Part shown: piece by piece, positions 9,640 to 18,329 of the stretch | Layout of the letters: each line of letters starts with the position of its first letter | Numbering within the stretch: position 1 is the stretch's first letter | DNA from: Loktanella sp. DSM 29012 | GTDB taxonomy: Bacteria > Pseudomonadota > Alphaproteobacteria > Rhodobacterales > Rhodobacteraceae | DNA: 64,000 nucleotides | Assembly: GCF_900110705.1 (NCBI RefSeq) | Contig: NZ_FOEJ01000004.1 | Location: forward strand, 356,580 to 420,579 | Reading direction: 5' to 3' | The notes under the pieces: model-generated | The model's input: only the letters and a program-made list of their open reading frames with translations | The model's database searches: none | What the model was told of the DNA's origin: nothing | Translations under genes and position numbers: made by a program

Positions 9640-9725
9640 GCCCCCGTGGTGGAATGGTAGACACCGGAGACTTAAAATCTCCTGACCTTTTGGTCGTGCC
9701 GGTTCGAGTCCGGCCGGGGGCACCA
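9640..9725 (+). tRNA. tRNA-Leu, anticodon UAA
   Basis: The 86-base gene folds as a class II tRNA. The acceptor stem pairs GCCCCCG (9640-9646) with CGGGGGC (9715-9721), followed by discriminator A and an encoded CCA (9723-9725). The anticodon stem GGAGA/TCTCC encloses a loop with TAA at 9673-9675. A long variable arm follows, as expected for leucine tRNAs, and the T arm carries GGTTCGAGTCC. It reads UUA and possibly UUG codons, which are rare at this GC content. It is convergent with ccoS, whose stop lies 15 bases away. No integrase or attachment-site duplication was seen beside it. Confidence 0.95.
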
Positions 9726-9740
9726 AGATGTGATATCGGA

Positions 9741-9881
9741 TCAGTCGTCATCCAGCAGAATGCGTGCGGCGTTGCCCTGCGCGTCGTCGTATTGATCGGT
9801 TCGGATCGTCCACAGGAACGCGGCCAGGCCGCAGGCCCCGAGGATCAGCGAGACGGGGATCAGGATCACAAGGACATTCAT
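9741..9881 (-). CDS. ccoS: cbb3-type oxidase assembly protein CcoS
   Basis: This 46-residue membrane peptide starts MNVLVILIPVSLILGACGLA and has one transmembrane helix followed by the family signature FLWTIRTDQYDD. CcoS is needed to insert haem and copper cofactors into the CcoN subunit of the cbb3 oxidase. Its ATG overlaps the ccoI stop by four bases, and it is the last gene of ccoGHIS, matching the order known in Rhodobacter. It is short and easy to miss. Confidence 0.93.
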   Translation of the reverse strand: MNVLVILIPVSLILGACGLAAFLWTIRTDQYDDAQGNAARILLDDD

Positions 9882-11995
9882 TTGACGAACCGCATGCGCT
9901 GGGCGTTCAACAGAACGGTGATGGATGACACGCTCATCGCCAGTGCGGCGGCCAGCGGCGTGGCATAGCCCAAGAGCGCCACAGGTACCGCGATCCAGTT
10001 GTACAGCGCCGCAATCGCGAAATTCTGCTGCGACAGGTGGCGGGTCATGCGGGCGACCCGGATCAGCAGGGGCAGATCGGCAAAGCTTTCCTTGAGGATG
10101 ACGACATCAGCCGCGTTGCGCGATGCATCAAGGGCCGTGGATGGCGCAAGCGAGGCATGTGCCGAGGCCAGTGCCGCGGTGTCGTTCAACCCGTCACCCA
10201 CCATCAGAACGTGTCGGCCTTGCTGATCCAGTTGGCGCAGTCGATCCAACTTGTCCTGCGGTCTGGCATCGGCCGTGAAACCGATTCCCAGCCGATCCGC
10301 CATGTCACGCGCCGGGGCAGGGCCATCGCCAGTCAGCATTTCACAGTTCAGGTCCATCCCCGCGATGGCAGCGGCGACCCCGTCGCGCAGCCGTTCGGTC
10401 GTTTGCAGGCAGATGGCAGGGGCCGTTCCGATCCGGAGCCCAAGTCCGCGGAACGGCGCATTCAGCCATGATCCGCGTCCCAGTGCGACAGGCACACCGT
10501 CGTGGAAAGCCAGCACGCCGTTGCCCACGTCCTCGGTCACATCATCCAGGGATGCCGCCCGGACATCGTCCAGTTCCGACAGCACGGCGCGAGACCAGGT
10601 GTGGCTGGAGACCTGTGCCAGTCCTGCGACGATGGCACGCTGATTGGCGTCCAGCCCTGTCACGTCGACATGCGCAGGCAGGGTCAGCGTGCCGGTCTTG
10701 TCGAACACAACATGGTCCACCTCTGCCAGACGTTCGAGGGCCGTGGCGTGTTTGACCAGAAACCCCCTGCTGTAGAGCCTGCTGATCGCACTCGTGCTGA
10801 CGGCGGGCACGGCAAGGCCCAGCGCACAGGGGCAGGTGATGATCAGCACGGCGATGGCGACATTTAGCGCGTGACGCAGGTCGCCGTCGTAGGCCACCCA
10901 ACCGATAAAGGCGAACAACGCCAGCAAATGCACGGCGGGCGCGTAGATCCGTGCCGCACGGTCGGCCAGACTGGTATAGCGGTTGCGTCCGTTTTCAGCC
11001 GTTTCAACCAGTGCCGCCATGCGGCGCAGGCTGGTGTCGGTGCCATCGACCGTGGCGACCAGATGAAATGGCGCGGCAAGGTTCACCTCGCCCGCTTGCA
11101 GGTGATCGCCCCTTGCGGTTTCCGCAGCTTCGCTTTCTCCGGTCAGCAAGGACCGGTCCAGCAGGGCTGTTTCGCTGGACAATGTGCCATCCACGGGGAC
11201 ACGTTCGCCGGTCGGCACGACCACGATATCGCCCGCCCTGATGTCAGCCACGGGGGTCGTCATGGTCAGGCCGTCGATCAGCACCTGTGCGGTATGCACC
11301 TCGAGTGCGGTCAGTTCCTTGGCAGCGGATCGCGCGGCGGTCCGGGTCTGGTGATCCAGATAACGCCCGATCAGCAAAAAGAACGTCAAGGATATGGCTG
11401 CATCGAAATAGGCGTGCCTGCCGCCGTTAAGTACCTCGAACAGGGACATGCCTGCGGCCAGCAGGATGGCCAGCGAAATGGGCACATCCATGTTCAACCG
11501 ACCAACCCGCAAGGCGGACATGGCATTGATGAAAAACGGTTGTCCCGCATAGGCGACAGTCGGCAGTGCGATCAGGGCCGAGATCAGGTGGAACAGGTCG
11601 CGGGTGGCATCCTGTGCACCCGACCAGACCGCGACCGACAGCAGCATGACATTCATCATGGCAAAGCCCGAGACTGCAAGCCGGATCAAGAGCGCGCGGC
11701 CCACGTTGTCCTGTGCTGCAGCCAGTGCCTGAAGATCGAGCGGATAAGCCTCGAATCCGAGTGATTTCAGCGCGTCCAGCGCACGGCCAGGATCGACGGG
11801 TCCCGTGATCGACACCCGTTTCAGCGACAGGTTCACCCGGACATCGGCGACGCCGTTCAGGGTGGCCAGTCCGCGTTCGATCTTGCCGATACAGGCGGCG
11901 CAATGGATCGTCGGCACCGAAAACATCAGCGCGGGTCCGGTGGCGGCAGCGCTGGCCGCGGGGATGCCGGCGCAGGCGGGGCAGGCGGCGGTCAT
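9878..11995 (-). CDS. ccoI: Copper-exporting P1B-type ATPase for cbb3 oxidase assembly
   Basis: The 705-residue protein has an N-terminal heavy-metal-associated domain (residues about 20-85, metal-binding CAAC in IHCAACIGKIE), preceded by a second CPAC motif at residues 5-8. It carries the transmembrane metal site CPC in TCPCALGLAVP, the phosphorylation motif DKTGTLT, and the hinge MVGDGLNDT. CcoI homologues move copper across the inner membrane for delivery to the binuclear centre of CcoN. It overlaps ccoH and ccoS by four bases each, indicating translational coupling within ccoGHIS. Other copper ATPases share these motifs; the operon position makes CcoI the best assignment. Confidence 0.95.
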   Translation of the reverse strand: MTAACPACAGIPAASAAATGPALMFSVPTIHCAACIGKIERGLATLNGVADVRVNLSLKRVSITGPVDPGRALDALKSLGFEAYPLDLQALAAAQDNVGRALLIRLAVSGFAMMNVMLLSVAVWSGAQDATRDLFHLISALIALPTVAYAGQPFFINAMSALRVGRLNMDVPISLAILLAAGMSLFEVLNGGRHAYFDAAISLTFFLLIGRYLDHQTRTAARSAAKELTALEVHTAQVLIDGLTMTTPVADIRAGDIVVVPTGERVPVDGTLSSETALLDRSLLTGESEAAETARGDHLQAGEVNLAAPFHLVATVDGTDTSLRRMAALVETAENGRNRYTSLADRAARIYAPAVHLLALFAFIGWVAYDGDLRHALNVAIAVLIITCPCALGLAVPAVSTSAISRLYSRGFLVKHATALERLAEVDHVVFDKTGTLTLPAHVDVTGLDANQRAIVAGLAQVSSHTWSRAVLSELDDVRAASLDDVTEDVGNGVLAFHDGVPVALGRGSWLNAPFRGLGLRIGTAPAICLQTTERLRDGVAAAIAGMDLNCEMLTGDGPAPARDMADRLGIGFTADARPQDKLDRLRQLDQQGRHVLMVGDGLNDTAALASAHASLAPSTALDASRNAADVVILKESFADLPLLIRVARMTRHLSQQNFAIAALYNWIAVPVALLGYATPLAAALAMSVSSITVLLNAQRMRFVK

Positions 11996-12441
11996 GACTG
12001 CACCTGCACGATGACCCGCTGCTGGAACAACGTCCCGTCAGCGGCCCGCGCCTGCAGGCGCAGGTTCCAGTTGCCGGCCCCTGCATCGACGTGCGCCCGG
12101 AACACGTCACCGTCAAAGACGAAAACGGGCGTCTGGTCGGCGGCCACCATCGTGGCACGGCCAAAGATGGCGGATTCGATCGTGGGTGCCACGGCCTGTC
12201 CGTCATGGTGGATGGCAAGGATCAGTTCGTCCCCCTCCAGTCGGGCGGCAACATCCCATCTTAGTGCCTGTTGCGCCGTGCGGTCGGCGTCGAACGACTG
12301 GCTGGCGACATAGGAATTCTTGACCTCCAGCCCCGGGAACGTCCGCACCGCGTTGAACGCCAGCGTCAGATTGACCGAGATGATGACCCCGAATGCGAGA
12401 ACAAAGATGCCGAGGACATGCCATCCTTTGACTTCGGTCAT
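11992..12441 (-). CDS. ccoH: FixH/CcoH family protein
   Basis: The 149-residue protein has one N-terminal transmembrane helix (about residues 10-32, VLGIFVLAFGVIISVNLTL) and a periplasmic domain of the FixH type. CcoH is required for stable assembly of the cbb3 oxidase and contacts CcoN. The gene overlaps ccoG upstream and ccoI downstream by four bases each. Length and position match the known ccoGHIS operon. The sequence itself is poorly conserved in this family, so context carries much of the weight. Confidence 0.92.
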   Translation of the reverse strand: MTEVKGWHVLGIFVLAFGVIISVNLTLAFNAVRTFPGLEVKNSYVASQSFDADRTAQQALRWDVAARLEGDELILAIHHDGQAVAPTIESAIFGRATMVAADQTPVFVFDGDVFRAHVDAGAGNWNLRLQARAADGTLFQQRVIVQVQS

Positions 12442-13847
12442 TGGCTTTCCTTTCCGTTGAATGTCGTGGCTTGGCTGGTGCGTTCGCCGCTGCTCAGGTC
12501 TTCGACCCAGAACCGCAGGTCCGTGACGGCGCGACCGGCGGCAGGGGCCTGCGGGTCGGCCGTGACATAGACCCGTTGCAGGACCGTTGTGTCGGCGGGA
12601 ACAGTGACGGTATCGGTGTCGTCCTGACCTTGGAGGGCGATCTGCAATGTGGCGTCGCTGGTCAGGCTGAGCTGAAGTTGCGCATCCTCGCCCTGCTTGT
12701 TGCGCAGGCGCACGTCATAGATGTTGCGGATCGCGCCATCGGACTGGACGACATAGGTCGGATTGCGGACGGCAGCGACGGTCAGTTCGATATCGGACCG
12801 GATGAACAGCGCATAGACCAGTCCGATCCCCATGCTGGCCCAGACCGCCGTATACAGCAGCGTGCGCGGACGCAGGACATGCCGCCAGACCGATTTGACC
12901 GGCTGGCCCGCCCGTTCGGCCGCTTCGTCGGTCAGTGCCATATATCCGATCAGACCGCGCGGTTTGCCGATCCGGTCCATCACGTCGTCGCAGGCATCGA
13001 TGCACAGCGCGCAGGTGATGCATTCCATCTGCTGCCCGTTGCGAATGTCGATCCCGGCAGGGCAGACGTTCACGCAGGCCATGCAGTCGATGCAATCGCC
13101 CGTGTCGGCGTCACGTTTCTTGCCGCGCGGTTCGCCGCGCCAGTCGCGATAGGCCACAGTGATCGTATCGGGGTCCATCATCGCAGCCTGGATGCGGGGC
13201 CAGGGACACATGTAGTTGCAGACCTGTTCACGCATGAACCCACCGAACACAAAGGTGGTCGCGGTCAGGATCGCGATGGTGACATAGGCCACGGGATTTG
13301 CCGTGAACTGCACCAGATCGCGGGCCAGTGTGGGCGCATCGGTGAAATAGAACACCCATGCCCCGCCCGTCGCGAGCCCGATCAGCAGCCAGACCGTCCA
13401 TTTCGTCAGGCGCAGACGCCATTTGTGCAGATCCCACCTGGCCCGGTGCAGGCGGACACGCGCGTTGCGGTCGCCCTCGATCCAGCGTTCCACGAGGATG
13501 AACAGATCGGTCCAGACGGTCTGGGGGCAGGTATAGCCGCACCAGACCCGGCCCAGCGCCGATGTGAACAAAAACAGGCCCAGCCCGGCCATGATCAGCA
13601 GCCCTGCCACGAAATAGAATTCGTGAGGCCAGATCTCGATCCAGAAAAAATAGAACCGGCGGTTCGCCATATCCACCAGCACCGCCTGATCGGGCATGTT
13701 CGGGCCGCGATCCCATCTGATCCAGGGGGTCAGGTAGTAGATGCCCAGCGTCACGGCCATGATCCACCATTTCAGTTGGCGGAACCTGCCGGAGACGCGG
13801 CGCGGAAAGATCGGTTCGCGCGGGGCGTATAATTGTGTTTCGGACAT
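12438..13847 (-). CDS. ccoG: Cytochrome c oxidase accessory protein CcoG (FixG/RdxB)
   Basis: The 469-residue inner-membrane protein has several transmembrane helices and two [4Fe-4S] ferredoxin motifs around residues 255-300, seen as CIDCMACVNVCP and CITCALCIDACDD. An earlier cysteine pair lies in CNYMCPWPRIQ, and a C-terminal FixG-type Ig-like domain follows. CcoG has been shown in Rhodobacter to act as a cupric reductase in cbb3 assembly. The start follows an AGGAG site by about eight bases. An FNR box lies 53-66 bases upstream with a TAGACA -10 candidate at 13872-13877, so the accessory operon probably has its own FnrL-dependent promoter. Confidence 0.95.
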   Translation of the reverse strand: MSETQLYAPREPIFPRRVSGRFRQLKWWIMAVTLGIYYLTPWIRWDRGPNMPDQAVLVDMANRRFYFFWIEIWPHEFYFVAGLLIMAGLGLFLFTSALGRVWCGYTCPQTVWTDLFILVERWIEGDRNARVRLHRARWDLHKWRLRLTKWTVWLLIGLATGGAWVFYFTDAPTLARDLVQFTANPVAYVTIAILTATTFVFGGFMREQVCNYMCPWPRIQAAMMDPDTITVAYRDWRGEPRGKKRDADTGDCIDCMACVNVCPAGIDIRNGQQMECITCALCIDACDDVMDRIGKPRGLIGYMALTDEAAERAGQPVKSVWRHVLRPRTLLYTAVWASMGIGLVYALFIRSDIELTVAAVRNPTYVVQSDGAIRNIYDVRLRNKQGEDAQLQLSLTSDATLQIALQGQDDTDTVTVPADTTVLQRVYVTADPQAPAAGRAVTDLRFWVEDLSSGERTSQATTFNGKESQ

Positions 13848-13899
13848 CGTGGGTCTCCTGTTCGCGAGACCTGTCTAGGATGTCGGTGCAGGCTGTGCC

Positions 13900-13913
13900 T
13901 TGATCTGTGTCAA
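13900..13913 (-). promoter_or_regulatory. FNR box upstream of ccoGHIS
   Basis: TTGAT-CTGT-GTCAA matches the FNR consensus TTGAT-N4-ATCAA at nine of ten positions. The dyad centre at 13906.5 would place a class II start near 13865, with TAGACA at 13872-13877 as the -10 element and 18 bases to the ccoG start codon. FnrL would activate the accessory operon when oxygen is low. Confidence 0.75.
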
Positions 13914-13999
13914 ACACTATCTGCAAATGCCCCAAGGCGGCATGTTTTGCGAACAGGGCCGCCTTGGGATTGCGGGCCGGGATGTGGCCCGCGCTCTGC

Positions 14000-14863
14000 C
14001 TACTCTCCGCCTCCCAGCGCATGTACGTAGACAGCAACTGCGCGCACGTCTTCCTCGCTCAGGCGTTGGCCCCAGGCGGGCATGACGCCGAAACGCGCGT
14101 TGGTGACGGTTTCGGTCAGTGCCGCGCGGTCCCCACCATAAAGCCAGATCGCATCCGCAAGGTTGGGCGCACCCAGATCGCGGTTTCCGCCTGCGTCGTT
14201 GCCATGGCAAGCGGCGCAATTGTCCATGAACAGACCTTCACCTGCCTGCGCGAGCGATGCGTCGAAATCGGTGTTGCCAAGGCTGGTGACGTATTCGACC
14301 ACCGCGGCAATTTCGCCGTCCTCGAATATCTCGCCATAGGCGGGCATCTGCGAATAGCGCGCATCCCAGTCGGTGTCGTTGCGGATCCCGTGACGGATGG
14401 AATAGGCGATCGCCTCTTGATCACCGCCCCACAGCCAGTCGTTGTCCAGCAGGTTGGGGAATCCGGTCGTGCCTGCCGCACCCTGTCCGTGACACTGACT
14501 GCACTGGGCGCGGAACACGGACCCGCCGCGTGCGACCGCATAGCGGTGCAGGTCGTCCGTTGGGGGCAGGTCGGTCAGGTCAGCGGCATTCAGGGCGGCG
14601 ACCAGATCGGCGTTTTCAGCCTCGTGGGCGGCGATGTCCTGCGCCACCTCGGTGCGGGTCGCAAAACCAAGAACACCTGACGTCGCACCTGAAATCATCG
14701 GCCATGCGGGATAGGCGATCGTATAGCCGATCCCCCAGACGATACAGGCGTAGAACGTCCACAGCCACCATCGCGGCAGCGGGTTGTTCAGCTCCTTGAT
14801 CCCGTCCCATTCGTGGCCGGTCGTCCCGACGCCGGTTTCATGGTCGATCTGTTCGTCAGACAT
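14000..14863 (-). CDS. ccoP: cbb3-type cytochrome c oxidase subunit III (dihaem)
   Basis: The 287-residue subunit has a cytoplasmic N-terminus, one or two transmembrane helices near residues 30-70, and two periplasmic cytochrome c domains with haem sites CSQCH and CAACH. It passes electrons from soluble or membrane cytochromes to CcoO and CcoN. The ATG at 14863 is preferred over an in-frame start at 14911, because MSDEQIDHETGV fits CcoP N-termini. The start overlaps the end of ccoQ by eight bases. It is the last gene of ccoNOQP, with 152 bases separating it from ccoG. Confidence 0.95.
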   Translation of the reverse strand: MSDEQIDHETGVGTTGHEWDGIKELNNPLPRWWLWTFYACIVWGIGYTIAYPAWPMISGATSGVLGFATRTEVAQDIAAHEAENADLVAALNAADLTDLPPTDDLHRYAVARGGSVFRAQCSQCHGQGAAGTTGFPNLLDNDWLWGGDQEAIAYSIRHGIRNDTDWDARYSQMPAYGEIFEDGEIAAVVEYVTSLGNTDFDASLAQAGEGLFMDNCAACHGNDAGGNRDLGAPNLADAIWLYGGDRAALTETVTNARFGVMPAWGQRLSEEDVRAVAVYVHALGGGE

Positions 14864-15083
14864 TGAATTTGTCCTTCCATTCGTCGCCGCATTTGCAGGC
14901 TGCGCAATCATTGGTGCAGGATTTTTCCGCCGTATCGTTGCGAAAGGGGATCATGCTGGCGTCCTCGCGGGCATGGCTGAGGCCGGGCCAAAAGGCCCAG
15001 ACGGCCGCGCCTGCGAAAAAGGCAAACATGGCCAGCAGCACCCAGCTGTCCGCCAGTTCGCGCAAGAAAGAATAAGTGTCCAT
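14856..15083 (-). CDS. ccoQ: cbb3-type oxidase subunit IV (CcoQ) with a cysteine-rich tail
   Basis: The 75-residue protein has one transmembrane helix (about residues 14-33) followed by WPGLSHARED, a pattern usual for CcoQ, which stabilises the cbb3 complex. What is unusual is the C-terminal extension after residue 50, EKSCTNDCAACKCGDEW, with four cysteines in ten positions. CcoQ proteins I know end in a charged tail without cysteines. The reading frame was checked base by base and the TGA at 14856-14858 lies within the ccoP start region, so the tail is encoded rather than an artefact of frame choice. Confidence 0.88.
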   Translation of the reverse strand: MDTYSFLRELADSWVLLAMFAFFAGAAVWAFWPGLSHAREDASMIPFRNDTAEKSCTNDCAACKCGDEWKDKFNV

Positions 15084-15092
15084 CGCGGCCTC

Positions 15093-15818
15093 CTATCGGC
15101 TGGCATCGGGGGTGAAGGTCGAAAAATCGACCAATGTGCCCAGCATTTGCAGATACGCGATCAGCGCATCCATTTCGGTCAGGGCCGACTGTCCGTCAAA
15201 GTTCGACACGACCGCACCGGGATAGCGTTCGACCAGCGCGTCCCAGTCACCGTCAGGATCGGCCTGCACGCGGAAATCTGCGCTGGCATGGGCGATCTGG
15301 TCGTCGGTATAGGGTACGCCCACGAAACGGTGGGTACGCAGCAAATCCTCGATGTATTCACCGCTGATCGCAGTTTCCGACAGGAACGCGTATTTGGGCA
15401 TGACGCTTTCGGGGACGACGGATTGCGGGTCCTTCAGGTGGGCCACGTGCCAGTCATCCGAATAGCGCCCGCCGACACGGGCGAGGTCCGGTCCGGTGCG
15501 TTTCGACCCCCATTGGAACGGGTGGTCGTACATCGATTCCGCGGCCAGCGAATAATGACCGTAGCGTTCGACCTCGTCACGCATCGGGCGGATCATCTGG
15601 CTGTGGCAGACATAGCAGCCCTCGCGGATGTAGATGTCGCGCCCCGCCAGTTCGAGCGGCGCATAGGGACGCATCCCCTCGACCTCTTCGATGGTGTTTT
15701 CCAGCCAGAACAGCGGTGCGATTTCCACGATGCCGCCGACGGTGACCACAAGCAGCGAACTGACCAGCAGCAGCGTCGGGCTGCGTTCAAGGATGGCGTG
15801 TTTGTCCAGGATTCCCAT
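15093..15818 (-). CDS. ccoO: cbb3-type cytochrome c oxidase subunit II (monohaem)
   Basis: The 241-residue subunit has one N-terminal transmembrane helix (about residues 12-38) and a periplasmic cytochrome c domain with the haem motif CYVCHS followed by QMIRP. It accepts electrons from CcoP and passes them to the CcoN haem b site. The ATG is preceded by AAGGAAAAG, a good ribosome binding site. Spacing to ccoN (10 bases) and ccoQ (9 bases) supports one transcript. Confidence 0.96.
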   Translation of the reverse strand: MGILDKHAILERSPTLLLVSSLLVVTVGGIVEIAPLFWLENTIEEVEGMRPYAPLELAGRDIYIREGCYVCHSQMIRPMRDEVERYGHYSLAAESMYDHPFQWGSKRTGPDLARVGGRYSDDWHVAHLKDPQSVVPESVMPKYAFLSETAISGEYIEDLLRTHRFVGVPYTDDQIAHASADFRVQADPDGDWDALVERYPGAVVSNFDGQSALTEMDALIAYLQMLGTLVDFSTFTPDASR

Positions 15819-15828
15819 GTTCTTTTCC

Positions 15829-17430
15829 TTATTCCGCTGGGGTTGCTTGGGGCAGGGCAGCCCGTGCCGGTGCGGCCCCGCGGATGGTCATCCACATGTT
15901 CCAGCACATGATCAGTGCCCCTGCGAGGAACATCACACCGCCCATTCCACGCACCACATACATCGGGAATTTTGCGGAAACCGTGTCGGCAAAGCTGTTG
16001 ACCAGGAACCCTTGGTCGTCGACCTCGCGCCACATCAGGCCTTCCATGATGCCAGAGATCCACATGGATGCGGCGTAGAGAACGATTCCCAGCGTCGCGA
16101 GCCAGAAGTGCCAGTTGATCGCGGACATCGAATGCATTTCCTTGCGGCCCCACAGGCGCGGCGTGAGGAAATAGATGCAGGCAAAGGTGATCATGCCGTT
16201 CCAGCCCAAAGCACCCGAATGCACGTGGCCGATGGTCCAATCGGTGTAATGCGACAGGCTGTTGACCGCGCGGATCGACATCATCGGACCCTCGAAGGTG
16301 GACATCCCGTAAAACCCAAGGCTCAGGACGAACATCCGCAGGATCGGGTCTGTGCGCAGCTTGTCCCAGGCCCCTTGCAGGGTCATCAGGCCGTTGATCA
16401 TGCCGCCCCAGCTGGGCATCCACAAAACGATCGAGAACACCATGCCCAGCGTCGACGCCCAGTCAGGAAGGGCCGTGTAGTGCAGGTGGTGCGGGCCGGC
16501 CCAGATATAGAGAAAGATCAGCGCCCAGAAGTGGATGATCGACAGCTTGTAGCTATAGATGGGGCGGTTCGCCTGCTTTGGCACAAAGTAGTACATCATC
16601 CCCAGGAAACCGGCCGTCAAAAAGAACCCGACGGCGTTATGGCCATACCACCACTGGGTCATCGCATCCTGCACACCACTGAAGATCTGCACGGATTTGC
16701 TGCCCCAGATACTGACCGGGACGGACAGGTTGTTCACCACATGCAGCATGGCGACCGTGATGATGAAGGCGAGAAAGAACCAGTTCGCCACGTAGATGTG
16801 GCGTTCCTTGCGGCGAAAGATCGTGCCGAGAAACACGGCCAGGTATGTCAGCCAGACGAGGGTCAGCCAGATGTCCACGTACCATTCGGGTTCGGCATAT
16901 TCCTTGGATTGCGTGGCCCCCAGCAGATAACCGGTTGCGGCCAGAACGATGAACAGCTGATAGCCCCAGAAAACGAACCAATGCGCCTTGCCGCCCCACA
17001 GGCGTGCGCCGCTGGTGCGCTGCACGACGTAGAACGATGTGGCGATCAGGGCGTTGCCGCCGAACGCGAAAATCACCGCACTGGTGTGCAGCGGACGCAG
17101 GCGGCCAAAGTTCGTAAATGGCTGGCCCCAGTCAAAATTCAGTGCCGGAAAGGCAAGCTGGAACGCGATGAATGTTCCGACCAGAAAACCGGCAATCCCC
17201 CAAAAGGCCGTCGCGATGACCCCCGCACGGATGACGCCATCGGCGTAGCGGTGGGTATCGACCGCGGGTTTTGGCTCGTCCGCCTGGCGCAAGATCCAGA
17301 TGAACAGGCCCGCGGCAATGACCATGATCAGGACGGCGTGCACCTGATAGGCCAGGTCGTGCGCCCAGTTCGCGCCGATTGCGGCGATCAGCGTGATCAA
17401 CGCAAGTATGATGAGTTTGACGTAGTCCAT
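15829..17430 (-). CDS. ccoN: cbb3-type cytochrome c oxidase subunit I (catalytic)
   Basis: This 533-residue, twelve-helix protein carries haem b and the haem b3-CuB centre where oxygen is reduced to water with proton pumping. Histidine ligands are visible in [35 protein letters not shown] and [16 protein letters not shown]. The ATG at 17430 is chosen because AAGGGA precedes it; that sequence lies inside the short extension given by the ATG at 17445. It is the first gene of ccoNOQP. An FNR box sits 83-96 bases upstream. The enzyme has high oxygen affinity and supports microaerobic respiration. Confidence 0.97.
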   Translation of the reverse strand: MDYVKLIILALITLIAAIGANWAHDLAYQVHAVLIMVIAAGLFIWILRQADEPKPAVDTHRYADGVIRAGVIATAFWGIAGFLVGTFIAFQLAFPALNFDWGQPFTNFGRLRPLHTSAVIFAFGGNALIATSFYVVQRTSGARLWGGKAHWFVFWGYQLFIVLAATGYLLGATQSKEYAEPEWYVDIWLTLVWLTYLAVFLGTIFRRKERHIYVANWFFLAFIITVAMLHVVNNLSVPVSIWGSKSVQIFSGVQDAMTQWWYGHNAVGFFLTAGFLGMMYYFVPKQANRPIYSYKLSIIHFWALIFLYIWAGPHHLHYTALPDWASTLGMVFSIVLWMPSWGGMINGLMTLQGAWDKLRTDPILRMFVLSLGFYGMSTFEGPMMSIRAVNSLSHYTDWTIGHVHSGALGWNGMITFACIYFLTPRLWGRKEMHSMSAINWHFWLATLGIVLYAASMWISGIMEGLMWREVDDQGFLVNSFADTVSAKFPMYVVRGMGGVMFLAGALIMCWNMWMTIRGAAPARAALPQATPAE

Positions 17431-17512
17431 TGTGTTCCCTTGCAATCATGCGAGCACGCAAGAGCTGCTCGTTTTCGCAAGGTCGGTATGGACAAGGTGG
17501 TGGCGGGTTTCC

Positions 17513-17526
17513 TTGATCTGGATCAA
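17513..17526 (-). promoter_or_regulatory. Perfect FNR box upstream of ccoNOQP
   Basis: TTGAT-CTGG-ATCAA matches the FNR consensus exactly and lies between the fnrL stop and the ccoN start. With the dyad centre at 17519.5, a class II promoter would start near 17478, giving a 48-base leader; CATACC at 17485-17490 on the minus strand is a modest -10 candidate. The identical 14 bases recur at 18281. Confidence 0.85.
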
Positions 17527-17541
17527 AACCCGCAAAAAGCT

Positions 17542-18276
17542 TTAGTCGATCATGCCGCCGTCTGCATCGTCGCCGGTTGCATTGTGCAGGGCCGCCATGT
17601 CGACAACCGTGAACGTCTTGCGATCACCAAAAGAGATCACGCCTTCTTTTTTCAGGCTGTTGAACTGGCGGCTGACTGTTTCCAGCGTCAGGCCGAGGTA
17701 ATTGGCAATCTGGTCACGGGTCATCGGCATGTTGAACTGGTCGGGCCCCGCAGCCTGTTCATCCGTATGGGTGCGCCGGACGAACATCTGGATAAAGGTC
17801 GCAATTTTTTCACGTGCGGTCTTGCGCCCCAGCAGCAACATCCAGTCCCGTGCGGCATCCAGCTCGTCCAGCGCGAGTTCCATCAGGCGATGGGCCACAT
17901 GCGGTGTGTCATCGACCAGTTTTTCAAACGGCTTGCGATCAAAACAGCACAGGGTCACATCGGTGGTCGCGGTTACATCGAAATCGATCTGTCCGCGGCC
18001 GGGGCGCCCGATGAAATCAGACGGCAGGAGCAGGCCCACCATCTGTGTGCGCCCGTCCTCCAGCGTCTTGGACAATGCGGCGACGCCCTGAACAACCGAG
18101 GCGACAAAGACCAGATCGTCACCACGCCACAGGATCGGTTGCCCGGCCTTGAACGTCTTGTAGGTTTTCATGCCCTCCAGCAGCGACAGCTCATCGTCGT
18201 CGCAACGCGCGCAGACGGCACGGTGACGGATGGGGCATTCGGCGCAGCGTACCGCGGCGGTCAGGGCGATTTGCAT
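17542..18276 (-). CDS. fnrL: FNR-type oxygen-sensing regulator FnrL
   Basis: The 244-residue CRP/FNR-family protein carries an N-terminal cysteine cluster (C11, C14, C22, C25 in CAECPIRHRAVCARC) that with a later cysteine in the effector domain can hold an oxygen-labile [4Fe-4S] cluster. A cNMP-binding-like domain follows, then a C-terminal helix-turn-helix (TRDQIANYLGLTLETVSRQ) with the E--SR recognition residues of FNR. The start at 18276 gives the short N-terminus known for FnrL. An alternative ATG at 18327 would add 17 residues and place the FNR box inside the gene. Neither has a clear ribosome binding site. It is expected to activate ccoN, ccoG and hemN when oxygen is low. Confidence 0.93.
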   Translation of the reverse strand: MQIALTAAVRCAECPIRHRAVCARCDDDELSLLEGMKTYKTFKAGQPILWRGDDLVFVASVVQGVAALSKTLEDGRTQMVGLLLPSDFIGRPGRGQIDFDVTATTDVTLCCFDRKPFEKLVDDTPHVAHRLMELALDELDAARDWMLLLGRKTAREKIATFIQMFVRRTHTDEQAAGPDQFNMPMTRDQIANYLGLTLETVSRQFNSLKKEGVISFGDRKTFTVVDMAALHNATGDDADGGMID

Positions 18277-18280
18277 GAGG

Positions 18281-18294
18281 TTGATCTGGATCAA
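18281..18294. promoter_or_regulatory. Perfect FNR box between fnrL and hemN
   Basis: TTGAT-CTGG-ATCAA is identical to the box at 17513. Its centre (18287.5) is 41.5 bases before 18329, one base ahead of the hemN ATG, and TATGAC at 18316-18321 is a suitably placed -10 element. For fnrL the same box lies only 5-18 bases upstream of the likely start codon, a position where bound FnrL would block rather than activate transcription. Confidence 0.85.
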
Positions 18295-18329
18295 AGAATT
18301 TGGCTGTGACCATCCTATGACATTCACCC

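Noticed and set aside
9600..9740. Genomic island insertion at tRNA-Leu
   Set aside because: No integrase, no duplicated tRNA 3' end and no change in composition was seen beside the tRNA; both neighbours are ordinary chromosomal genes.
15691..18309. 872-residue open frame on the plus strand opposite ccoNOQP and fnrL
   Set aside because: It is antisense to well-supported cco and fnrL genes, its composition is rich in His, Arg and Gln as expected for a shadow frame, and it resembles no known protein.
18276..18327. Longer fnrL start at 18327
   Set aside because: Would place the FNR box inside the coding sequence and add 17 residues not seen in FnrL proteins, although lack of a clear ribosome binding site means it is not fully excluded.
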